This document shows, piece by piece, positions 23,501 to 34,806 of a stretch of 64,000 nt of DNA. This DNA is from Oreocharis arfaki. Its lineage: Eukaryota; Chordata; Aves; Passeriformes; Paramythiidae. The stretch lies in contig VZRR01009807.1 of assembly GCA_013398015.1 (NCBI GenBank), positions 124,001-188,000 on the forward strand, written 5' to 3'. Made by a program: the position numbers and the translations under genes. Position 1 is the stretch's first letter; each line of letters opens with the position of its first letter. The notes under the pieces are model-generated. The model was given only the letters and a program-made list of their open reading frames with translations, was not told the DNA's origin and did no database searches.

Positions 23501-26500
23501 GTGTCACCAACACGTCCTTAGCAGACTAAGAGAACAAAATCCCACCCTTTGTCAGTCTGAGAAACTGTCTGAGTTTGGTGGTGTTTGCAATTTTTCCGAA
23601 ATGCTTACACCACCCATCTCCGGGTCTTTCCTCATTTTTGGTAAGCACATGTCATCATTTGCATTTTCAAATCCCCTGGCACCCAGGGGAATATTCTTCT
23701 TTCAACCTACCGATGATGTAAGACTAATGAGAAGAAATTAAACAGATTTTCAACAAGAAACTCATATTCAGGATTTTTTTCTTGCAATGACCAGAAATTC
23801 AGGAGTGGTTCTTACCATAGGGACACTTTGACCCATCCCCACCAGAACTTAATAATCCTGACTGGCATTTTTGTTTATTCTTCTATTCTAGTATGCAGGG
23901 GCAGCATAATGCATTGGGAACCCTTTTTTCATCAGCTGGAACTGTCCAGTGGAAACTATTTTCCTTTTTTTTTTCTAAATTTGTGTTCTGTTTTGTTTTT
24001 TTTTTTAACTAACACTAAGAGTTGAGAAGTAGTTCTTATCTATTCACTCACCTGTGTTGTAGATCTCTAGGGATTTTGCTGTCTGTCACCAAGCTTACAG
24101 AGACTGACATGTGTCATCTTGGGCTGAGAGTGATAAGCAATGTGTAGGAGAAAGCTTAAAAGCTCATTTACAAGGTAATGGAAATTCCTCAGCTCCCTGA
24201 AATATAATAACTAAATATTTTAATCTTGTTACTATTGACTTGGTAATGAATAACCTGCACCCTTCTTGTTATGTATAACTCGCTCCATTCTAGTTATGCA
24301 TTAGTGTTTTCTTAAAACCCCCTTGTGTTGTACACATGTGTGCACACATAAAAGCCTACTACAAAAATTTATGTGGAGATTCCCACTAGTCAAAATGCAT
24401 TAGAGATACCACCGGAGAATTGTGAAAAACAGATTCCTTTTTCGGCTGATCAAGATTCAGAAATAAAATGTCTTCAAACACTGCGAATATATTTGCAAGG
24501 ATTGTAGGCTTTGTTACAGATGCTTAGATAAATATAAAATTCTGAAACCTTTCACTTGGCTATTACGAGCAGTTATGCAAAGTCTGACTTGGTCTAAGCC
24601 AGTAGTTGAAATGAGGTATTTGTGTGGAAGCTGGGTAGAAATGTCACACTGAAAAGAAGATGAACAGCTAAAATGGAAGCTCCCTCAGATGCTAAATGTT
24701 TAATTTCTACTCATGAGGATAGCTTTAGTGTACATCATTTAAAATTATTCTTTCTCTGAGGTCACAGTAATTTTGGAAGTGCAGGAGCTCAGAAGATTTC
24801 TGTTCATGTCTTTATGAAAGAGAAAAATCAAGCCAAAACAAGCCAAAATAAGCACAAACAAGCCAGAACAGCAGAGGCAGGGTCGAGAACAGTGAGCAGG
24901 GTGAAATCACACTAGAGGGGAAAGACTAAGCACAAGAGTTTATGCCACTGTTTCATGTTTCTTCCTCTCCTTGGCTCTATTTTCCCCAATTTTACTAATT
25001 CACTCAGGCTAAACAAATAGGATGCTCAGAAATTGATTCACTGGGAATCTCTAGGGTATATAGTCCCATTCCAGTGGATGCTGCTTTCTGCAGCAGCCTG
25101 GCAGACACATGTTGAAGCAGAAGGCAAGCAGCCTTCCCTTCCCCAACTCCCACTGGTTCCCATGACCTTACTTGTGCCATGCTTTTGGGAAATATGAGTG
25201 GATACCTACTGGTCCATGTACTTTGTGGACGTATGAGAGGCTACAATGTCTCACTGAGCGGTAAAAAATAAGGACCTTTGAGCACAGGGCACAAACCACT
25301 GCAGAATATTTTAGCTCAAGAGTTGAATTCATAACCCAAATATCTTGAGACTCCAACTACAAGTGGAAACGGAAACAAGTTTCCAAAAGGCCATTTGCAG
25401 CTTGTTTCTACTAAAAAAAGGAGAGTGGAGTAACCTTTCTTATGCTGCCATTCCGTCCCTCTGGTGAAAAGATGTACTGAGTCTCAGGGCAGTTAATTTG
25501 TCATCCAACTACCCTGTCTACTTTAATTTTGTATGGGCTGAATTGTGACCAGCAGAGCCACAATTTTGGAACACCACACTCACAAGGAAAAGTGCTGTTT
25601 TCCATGCTTAAGAGTTCAATGACAGTTTATGTAGGAAACCAGAACCACACAACTTTATGGCTGGAAATGTTTTCTGGGTTTATTTTGTTGCTCTGTTATG
25701 CCAGCACAGCACCATGAATGAGATGGAGATTCCAGTATGGCTTGGAAAACACCTTCTAAGACTCAGGACTCACAACCTGGTATATGGGTAAATATCCAGG
25801 TGTTTGTGGCACAGTGAAAAACTGGATGCAGGTTTTAGCTGTGGTGCCTGAAGTAGTCTTGCTTCCCTAGTGCTGGAGCAGACTGTCCCTGATGGGAGCA
25901 GAGGTCTGTTCTCTGGAGGAAAAGGCCACAGCCCCCAGCCATGCTGCTTCCATGGTGCTGCAGAGCCAGTGTGAATGACTCACTCTCACCATGCAGCTGG
26001 GAAACGAGGCAGGCATAAATCCTGGCTCCACTGAAATCACTGGCAGGCTGAAGGGGGCGATTTATAATCGACCCGGGTATGTCCAGAATTCCACATCATC
26101 TAATTCTCAAACACTTGTGATTTACACAGGTAGAACTCAACCCTGCTATAAACAGAAGCAAGACACAGGCAAAATAGAAATCAGAGAAGCTGTCTTTATC
26201 TGCACCAATTCTGACTTTTGCTTTTGGATTTTCCCAGTTCCAAAAACATATTGACAAGAGAATTTATGCATTTTAACTTTTATGAGGCAGATACTAATAT
26301 GTAGCATGGATGAATGCATTGAACAATTATACCTTTACTTCTGTAAAACACCACATGCAAGTGTGTGCTTGTGAGAGAGTGTATTAGCATGTGCCTCCAC
26401 CAGCTAGATACTGATACTAAGCAGCCTGGCAGCCATAAAAATCAATTTGTATGCAACGATCACCTTACATCATCTAATTTCATGAAAATTCTGGGACTGT

Positions 26501-28012
26501 GTGTTTATATTGATTTCTTTACACTATTTTAGGCTTTATTCTTAGGAATTTATTTCAGCAGTAATTTAGAAATATATATCAGTAAAGCTGAGCAAAATCT
26601 ACACAAGCAGATCTTCTTTAACACAAATTAGCCCTAATATTTCTCATTGATTAAGTATGACAGATATGCAGTTTTACTGTTTGTCATCATGCAAGGGAGA
26701 AATGTATTAGGGCATTTGTGAATTAAAAGAAATGAGAAAATTCCATAAATTCTTGGACTACTGGATGACTAATACATTAATTTTTACACAGAATAAATGA
26801 AATGATGAAACATTTCATTTAGTGTAACTCTGATAGTGCTGTTATGGTTGAAAAATGCACACTGCAGCATGCTGTGGTGCATATGGCCAGCATAATGACC
26901 AGCCATGAACAAATTTTCCCTGTATCAAGGACACCTCCTTAATCTGTACTCTGATGTTTACATGGGACACTAAAAATGAATACATGGCAGGCATCAGAAT
27001 GAACCAGAGGAGAAACTTAAGAAAATGTGAGCAATACCCTTTTTGATAAAAAGAACTGCAACACAGTGGCAGTGTTCACCCAAGTTCATCAAGACGATCC
27101 CTCTGAATTTCCAAAGGGATTTAGAATTCAGTGTTAGAATCTGAAACCTAATGATTGCAGCTTTTCTCTAAAACCAAAATTGAGAGGTTAGGTTTTTTTA
27201 ATGCCTATGAGGATACCAAAGGGTCTCAGCAGAAACTCCGCTTGTGAGTTCCTTAAACTGAGGTGGTTTTAGGGTGTTTCAAGCTATAGTAGCCAAAAGA
27301 AAACACTAGTTTAAGTCTGCAGGACAATATGAACACCTACACAGAGTCTAACTGCATTTCTTTTTGTAAAATAATAAAAAGAAAACTTAAACCCCCTTGG
27401 TTGGTCTGGCATTCTGAGGGTAAAAAGGATGGGATTAATCTGGTCTTGCATAGGTAGTTGTAGTGTTGAAATCTACACTCCAGGCAGTCATACTGATCTC
27501 TTTCTGTAGTCTCTGAAGGACCAATTTTTCATGGAGAAATCCAGAATGAATCCAGAATGAATTGCTCCAGACAGTTCTACATCTCTCCATGGACTCTAAA
27601 GGGGACATCAGGTAGATAGTTCAGATGGAGACCCCTGAAGTCCAGCAAGGTGGATCATTCCTGTTGAATCTGAAAGTGCCTTATTTAGTATCACTGAATT
27701 TCTCCAAACCCCTGAAAGTCTGTTAATGCCATACCTAGGAATTCTTCAGTTCTGTTCATGTTAGGCATTGAGTACTTCTTATCCTGGACTGCATTCATAT
27801 AAGGAATGCTGTTCAATGGAGAAACAGTGAAATTAGATAGCTGCATGTGCACAGCAGATGTCTTAGTCAGTAGCAGAGTCCAGAGAATGCCCAGAAGGAA
27901 GAGGTATGAAGGTTGCCCTCACACAGGTATTGAGCAACTTCTTAAGTACTGGGGAGTACCCATCTGACGTCCAGCTGCTGATGCTGAAAGGCAAAGTCTC
28001 CCTGATGTCCTG
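23501..28012. other. Unique AT-rich sequence, no gene recognised
   Basis: About 4.5 kb. Apart from T-rich runs near 23970 and 24000 and the 10-bp tandem repeat at 24830-24869, I see no structured element, RNA gene or splice-bounded exon. Confidence 0.55.
24830..24869. repeat. Four tandem 10-bp units (AAGCCAAAAC-like)
   Basis: The units are AAGCCAAAAC, AAGCCAAAAT, AAGCACAAAC and AAGCCAGAAC, each differing by one or two bases from the first. The period is exactly 10 bp. It is a short minisatellite seed with no visible function. Confidence 0.85.
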
Positions 28013-28072
28013 TGTTGTCGGGGCGAGGGGCAAGCAAGACCAACTCAATGTGAGTGATAAAATGCTTCCAAC

Positions 28073-28078
28073 TTTATT
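28073..28078 (-). promoter_or_regulatory. LTR poly(A) signal AATAAA
   Basis: TTTATT on the plus strand gives AATAAA on the LTR's sense strand, just downstream of the TATA box and followed by GTTGGAAGCATTTTATCAC, as expected at an R/U5 boundary. Confidence 0.8.
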
Positions 28079-28091
28079 CATGCAGTTTGCT

Positions 28092-28100
28092 CTTTATATA
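28092..28100 (-). promoter_or_regulatory. LTR TATA box
   Basis: The sense strand reads TATATAAAG, upstream of the AATAAA signal at the spacing expected for a short-R retroviral LTR. This is the only promoter-like site in the window supported by element context, apart from the other LTRs. Confidence 0.7.
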
Positions 28101-28435
28101 CATGCTCATATTCAGTATACCTAAGCATAGCATTTCATTGGTACAAGCCTAAAGATTACATTAGCATGCCTCAACCCTCCTTGTGGCTAGCAGCCCGAGG
28201 TCCTTCCTTATCTCTTCCACTACAACTCCCTCCTAGGGACTTTTTTGGCACTTTCCCAGAGCTCCAAGGTTACTTTGCTTTTGTTATTAATACTTGCAAG
28301 TTAGCATGTTTCAGCATGGGCTCTGCTCGTACAAGGCCTCCATCGACCCATGGCCGCCGTCGGCCAGCCATTCCTCAACACTGTGTCTTACCTGCCAGCC
28401 CTATGCTGGTATCTTGGATATCCTAAGGTGTTACA

Positions 28436-31400
28436 GGAGGCATTAACCACTACTGTTGAAGTAAATGAACCCCACACTCAGATGTTTAGAGTGAACTGAA
28501 CTACGTGGGGTACAGGATGATAAATGATCTGTAAGAATGATGTCAGACATTTAACATTCTCTTGATCTTTCGAGGCCTTCAGTTTAAATACTGTCACAAA
28601 AGTGGGGCATTGTCCACTTCATAGGCCTCATTCATCCATTCTGCTTCACACATAATTCTTCCCAGGAATAACATTTATTCCCAGCTGAAGTAAGGATGGA
28701 CCAAATTATTAGTAACTGGGTAACCACCTCTGAGTAAATACAGTAGGAAGCTGCTGCTCCCTTTCTGCTTAAGACTGGTACCTGTGTTTAGCAGATGTCA
28801 CTAAACATCTGAATAGCTTCCTAAGAGATGCAGGATCCCACTGTCGTTTCTGACACTTTTGTATCCAGGCTGAAGTGACCTTTTTTCTTAAAATTGTGTC
28901 TAGTTCAATAAGACATGAAGGACTCGATGCAGGAATGATTAAGTGACATTCCATGTGTCATGAAGGAGACCAGACTAGATAATCATAAGAGCTTCACCTG
29001 ACCTTAATAGTCTCCAAAGTCTTTGAGCAGCTCATGGCTAAGAAGCAGGTTAAGATACACAGATGGCTGCGAGTGGAAGTTACTCTCTGACCTTCAGCTC
29101 TGTGTGAGCCATGCATCAGGGTTATGGCAAAATTTGTCATAGTACAAGACTAAAAGATTTGTGTGGTACAAGATTAAACCAGTGGAATAGCCATAAATTG
29201 CCTGCTTCCCTCTAGAACAGAAACTGGTTGTTTGGGGTTTTTTTTGTATATTTGTTTGTTTGTGCCAGGTCTGTTAGTAAATATATTGCAGCAAATGGAG
29301 GAACTGTTTCTTTCTTAGTCCCTGTTTCATTACTGGGAGCACTGGAATCTAATACCATCTGCCCAGAGGCAACACTTTATTCAGCTACTGAGTGAAACGT
29401 CACCTCACATCAGCTCACACATCAGCTGAAAGAAAACTCCCTCACTGATAAGATGTTCCTACATTTCCCCAAGTGTTCATGTTTTATCTTTCCTGAGGAA
29501 GTTATTAGTGGTGCAAAAAGCGTTGTATTCAAAACAGTCAGTCTATGTAATGACGTCAATATGCCAAAAGAGTTTCCACACAACCCAATCCTCCTCCTCA
29601 TGGTTACTCCTGTTAATCTTGTCATATTCACTAGAAGCCTTGCAATGAATCAAGAGCTCCTAGCACCAGGTACTGTACAAACACAGAATGTAAAAGTATC
29701 TCCAAGGCACTTCGAACCGGCAACAACAGCCAACAGGATGCAAAAGAGTGCTGGTAAATAGGAAGAAGGATTGGTTGTGTCTGTGGCCAGGTGGTTTGAG
29801 CACACCAGTAGCCTGTGAGAAGTTATTGTGGGTCTAATGGAAAAGAGGTTATGGAAGCATAAGAGAGGGATGCTGGAGGCACGCTAATGCACCACAACTG
29901 TCCCAAATGCAAAAGACAGCAGGTACAAATGTATGAAAATGCACACTTGAAAGATGTCCAGGTTAGGAAAGAACGCTTGCAACAGGTCTGGTAGTAACTG
30001 AGATGGGTTTCAGAACTGACCTTTCAACACAAGGGTGAAAGCAGTCCATTAAAGAAGTCAGAAAATATAAGTAGGTTGGGTTGCTGTAGTATCAGAATGG
30101 CACCTGTCAAGGATTTAAAAAAAAAAATTACGTAGTCAGCAATAGGAATATCACCTCCTTTTTAACTCCATAGTGACTGGGTGCTGACAGGGCAAGACAG
30201 TATTTAGCAGAGTACAGAAAAAGGAAGGCTGATTGTGGAGAAAAGATGGGGATTGAGAGGAGTTTCAGTTACCTGGAAACCTTCAAGCAGCTAACAAAAT
30301 ATTGCTGTATCTCCAAAAATTGATTATTTTCAATTGATCTGTTCCTGAATCCTGGCATTTCTGTTTCTTCTATTTATAGCTATGCAGGCAGCACAAAACA
30401 GGCACATAACTTATCTTGGACAGCCTTGTATCACAGGCAGTCTGAACCCTCACCCATTACCCTAACTGGTAAATTTTTTGAGAAGGAGCAATTCTGGCTG
30501 CTTGTTCAGGATCCCTCTCCTGACGAGAAGTACCCTGTCCCTTCTCAGAGAGGTGAATCACAGCAAACAGTGTATTTGTGAGCAAAAGTGCTGGGTTAAT
30601 TCTCGCCGTGGGTGAGAGGTTTCCAAAGACAGGGCTTGCCTCTGCCTTTCAAGGCTGGCCCAGAGCAGCTGAAAATCTGACTTGTTCTCTTTTGTGATTT
30701 CATACAATTCTCTTGGGATTAAATCTTTTTCATTCAGCATAACTTCTTAGTGTCTCCTCCATCGCTCCCTGGTTTGCTCCTCACTTTGTTTTAGATTCAG
30801 TTTACCAATGGATTTTGACTTTTTGAAATTTATTTTGTCATAGCAAAATGTCTTCATTCTTCTGGGCTGCCTTCCAAAAATCTCTTGTTGAAATTGGCTC
30901 CGAAATTTTAATTAAAGGAATCTCTTTTTTGGCCCATAAATTAAAATGTTCTGAATTCTTTTTTGTTTTTTTCTGTCCATTTCAAGGCTTCAAGCCAAAC
31001 AAGAAACACCAAAAACTGTCCAGGCATATTTCTTTTTTGTCTTTCTTCTCTGCTTGAGTTCCTCCTCCAAGAGACAGATCTACAGCTAGCAGTGTTCCTG
31101 CCACAGTCCTGTGACATCCCATTGGAAGTACGCTCTCCAGAATGAGCAACCTCATGGCAGGGTAGTGACATCAATGAAGGCACATCAGCACATCAGCCAG
31201 AGTGGCAAGCTGGACTTTGCTGTCCTGCTCCTGAACTCCTGGACAAAGACAAGGGTGGGAGTGCGATGGCATACGCTTCTGTCAGCTGAGTTGAAGTTGT
31301 GTTAACCACTTGGTCTCATTCATAGGAGGTTAGCCATTAGGATAAATAATTTTCCTGATCTTTAAAGTACTTGTAACCACCTAGATTCAAAAGAAAAATG

Positions 31401-33699
31401 ACAAATAGCAACAATACCACCTCTCATCCTCTTTCCATCCCTCTTTTTAGGGCATCTTTAGCTGCATGAAAGAGATTCTGCAAGAAGTATACAAACAGCT
31501 AAAAGGTGAAAGCAAATCCACGGACAGGATAAGTGGGGCTAAACCCAGTACAGCTCCCAGCCCCCATACAGCACCCAGCCCCTTTGCTGCTGCACAGGTA
31601 CCACCCCAGGGGAGAAGACTTGGTCTCTGAAGCCTGAAGTCACATTCCTAGTGATGTTGAGTCTATTTCCCCTTCCTTTTTTCTTCTTCTATTATACCTT
31701 CCCACAAAACTGGTTTTTTTTTTTATGAACCCTTGAGCTGGTAGTGATGCCATCCCAACTGCTCTACCTCTGCTTGTGTGACCTTTGTGTCCTTTCTTGC
31801 CTCTGTTCTGTAGCTGTCCCATGGCTCCTCCTGATGCTTGTGCAGCACCCACAGCAACCTGAGCTGTGGCTACACCGCCAGAAGCTGGGCTCTGGGCCTT
31901 GGATACAGGGGGTTGACCCGGGGGTGGTGTGAGTGGAGGGCAGCCAGGGCTGTAGACAGAGGTTTCCATCTGCAGTTTGTGGCTGAGTCAAAGCCGGAAT
32001 CGTCCATACAGAAGAGAAATACTCTGTATTTGTTTCTGCAAGTAACAGTTTACATCCTGACATAAGGAGGCCAATGGGATCTGCTAAGGAAATAAGTTTC
32101 AAACATCCTCTACTCAATTTTGCATCACACCCAAACCATTATTCCTTCTCCTTGCTCTTTCTTCTCTGTTTCTAAAGTTTTATTATTTAACACAATGTCA
32201 GATTCTCTACTACTACTCTACTATTACAGTAGAATTCTCTACTGGAAGCTTCAGTGATGCCGCCATGAAAACCAGTCTGGCCCAGCTGTAGAGTGTGAAC
32301 ATGGCTTAGCAGTCAGTCAGCAAATATCAATGCTTTTGGGGATGAGCCACAGCACAGACCAGGGAAGACCCTGAAGAGGAAGAGAAGAATGGCTACGTTG
32401 AACAGCTGGTGCCATAGTGATTGACTGTGTTGGGCCCCCCGGAGTCACCTGTGTGCTTCAGTGACAGGTTTGGCTGAGGCAAGGTTGTCTCGGGACCTTG
32501 CCCTCCAAGCCATGAAAGCTGGTGTGCCACCAGAGGCACTGCCAGAATTGCATCTTCTGCCAACCCCACAGAAGCAGGCCTAGATCGGACAGGGTTTAAA
32601 ACCTTTAGGAAAGTTCAATGTGTTTGGTCCTACTAAACTTTTTGGAGTGACAATGATGAAGGTACTAATTGAGGTCAAGACAGTGAGGCATGATGTGATT
32701 TTAATTTTTGAAGAGCTTGAAAAAACAGAACATAATAAATTGCATACATAATTTGTATCTACTGAACAAGGCCAGGTCCCTGCAGCATCACAATGACTGT
32801 ACAGAACAGGGTTGAAATAAAGCTGCATACTTTAGTCTAAATGCATAGTCTGGGAATTTCCATGCTTTGCAACTACCTGCTTTTTCCATACCTTTGTAAT
32901 ACCCCTCATGGGGTTGTGCAGCACTGGGGAGCCCGCTGTCTGCCCCACCATTCATGCTGGCTCCTGTCCAGCACGAATGCCTGTGTGACAGGGGCAGAGT
33001 CTTCAGATTCTTTTATTGTACATCTTGTCTCCCCACCCAGCTGTAGCTGCTCAAGGACTGAGGAGGAGGAAGCCCTTTGTCCCCTCTTGGAGAAGCAAGT
33101 GTGCCAGGATGTGCCAACGGGAGCTCTGTGGCCATTTGAAAGCTGTCCAACAAGATTCATTGAGGTCCATGAGCAGGGATGAGTCACGCCTGACCACCTA
33201 ACCTCAACATCAGACCTTGCAATTAATTCACTCCTTGCCAGCCTTAGCGTGGCATTATAACTCAGCACACTGGAAATGCTACCTCGAGGGAAACTTCTGA
33301 GCCTATCAGTCATTCCTCTGCCTGAAGGTCAGCAGATGTTAAATGAATTGTGCCCAGCATTCCTCTTCTCCATGCAGTATCCATCCTAGGCCACAACCCT
33401 CAATGCCTAGAGTAAATAGTATATTTACTATAGTGTTCACAAGAATTGTACTGCTATTTCTACATCCCTTTATGAGGAATGCTTTTTTCCTCCAGGAGAC
33501 TCTTCCTAACTGAGTTCTGCCTAAGACTTAATGGAACCGAAGAAAGAACTGACAGCAAAAGTACAGTGTTTATACCAGCACAACAATGTGAACTGACGAG
33601 AGTAATTTGAATTGCTGTGAAACAAGATGGGGGTAATAAAATGCTGTGAATGTGTACATACGCATACACATTTGGACACTCATTTAGACACATATATAA
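28436..33699. other. Unique AT-rich sequence, no gene recognised
   Basis: About 5.3 kb. A GC-richer block at about 31500-32600 has overlapping short frames on both strands, with no domain, splice context or mobile-element edge that I can name. An A10 run lies near 30117. Confidence 0.5.
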
Positions 33700-34684
33700 A
33701 ATAACAGAATTGTTGAGGTCCTAAGGGACATTTGGAGTTCATCTGGTCCAACCCCACTGCTCACAACAAGGTTACCTAAGGACATTGCTCAGGACATTGT
33801 CCATCCAGGTTTTGAATATCTCCAAAGATGGAGGCTCCACCATCTCTCTGGGAAACCTGTTCATGTGTTCAACTACCCTCACAATAAAAAACCCCAAAAT
33901 TTAAATTAATTTTCTTGCATTTCCATTTGTGCCCATTGCCTTTTCACCTGTCTCTGGGCACTGAGAAATCTGGCTCTGTCATCTTTACTGCCTCCCATCA
34001 CATATTCTACACATAAAGATAAGATATTCTTGAGCTTTCTCTTTTCCAGGATGAACACCCCCATCTCTCTCAGTCCCTGTTTGCTCATTTTTGTGGTGCT
34101 TTCCTGAACTCACCCCAGTATGTCTAGGTCTCTCTCGCAGTGGAAAGCCCAGCATGAAGCCCAACACTGCAGATGTGCCTGACCAGAGATGAGTAGAGAA
34201 GAAGGATTGCCTTCCTTGACTTGGCGGTGATGTTCCTCCCGGTGGAGCCCAAACATATAGTTTATCAACCAGTCCTCCCAGTTTTGTGTTATATGCAAAT
34301 TTGCTGAAGTTGTGCACTGTCCCATTGTGCAGATCATTAATGAAGATACTTGACCATGTTGTCCACAGTATCAGTCCATGGGGTACAGAGCTGGTCTCCA
34401 GCTGGACTTCACGCTGCTGATTGCAAATCTCTGAGCCCAGTAATTTCAGCCAGTTTTCAGTGCCCTTCACTGCTCATTTATCTAGTCCATGTTTCATCAG
34501 CTTGTCAATGAGGATGTTATGGGAGAGAGTGTCAAAAGTCTCAGTAAAGCAAAAATAAACAGCACCTAGTGCTTTCTCCTCATCCGTTGAGCATGTCATC
34601 TCCCTGTAGAAGGCTATCAGGTCAGTCATGCCTGATTTCCCTTTTGTAAATCCGTGCTATCTACTCCTAATCACCTTATTGTCT
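33700..34684 (-). mobile_element. CR1 LINE fragment (RT region to 3' end)
   Basis: The left end (ACAGAATTGTTGAGGTCCTA) is an antisense CR1 3' end. Antisense 3' UTR blocks follow (TTTGAATATCTCCAAAGATG, CTCTCTGGGAAACCTGTTCA), then ORF2. On the minus strand the RT palm reads FINDLHNGTVHNFSKFAYN followed by TKLGG; the catalytic A-D-D has become A-Y-N at 34272-34298. The copy is 5'-truncated at about 34684, inside RT, and carries stops and frameshifts. It is a different, apparently older subfamily than the copy at 9781. Confidence 0.93.
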
Positions 34685-34806
34685 TATATATATATATTTA
34701 TAAATATATGAATATACAGGCAAACACCTGCACACACATATACACACATATACATACTCACATATATATTAAACAGAGCAATTCAAATTATTCCACACAT
34801 ATATAT
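34685..34806. repeat. TA/CA-rich low-complexity tract
   Basis: An alternating TA run starts immediately at the 5' truncation point of the CR1, then CACACATATACACACATATA-like sequence, then further ATATAT to about 34806. The abrupt junction suggests the CR1 5' end joined existing low-complexity DNA, or that the repeat grew from the junction. Confidence 0.85.

Larger units (their letters stand above)
28013..28435 (-). mobile_element. Solo LTR, class II (ERVK/alpharetrovirus-like)
   Basis: On the minus strand the element starts TGTAACACCTTAGGATATCC (from 28435) and ends CTCGCCCCGACAACA (to 28013), giving TG…CA termini. In LTR order it has a U3 with a GC-rich patch (CCGACGGCGGCC, near 28353), a TATA box (28092-28100), a poly(A) signal (28073-28078) only about 15-20 bp further on, and a U5 that ends in a tract rich in CTTGCCCC. 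This compact TATA-R-AATAAA arrangement is typical of avian class II LTRs. No gag, pol or env flanks it. The 6-bp flanks (GTCCTG and GGAGGC) do not match, so either an edge is slightly off or the flanks were exchanged by recombination. The family is inferred from architecture, not alignment. Confidence 0.82.

Noticed and set aside
34685..34806. TA/CA tract as a CRISPR-like or structured repeat array
   Set aside because: There are no constant repeat units or unique spacers. It is simple low-complexity sequence.
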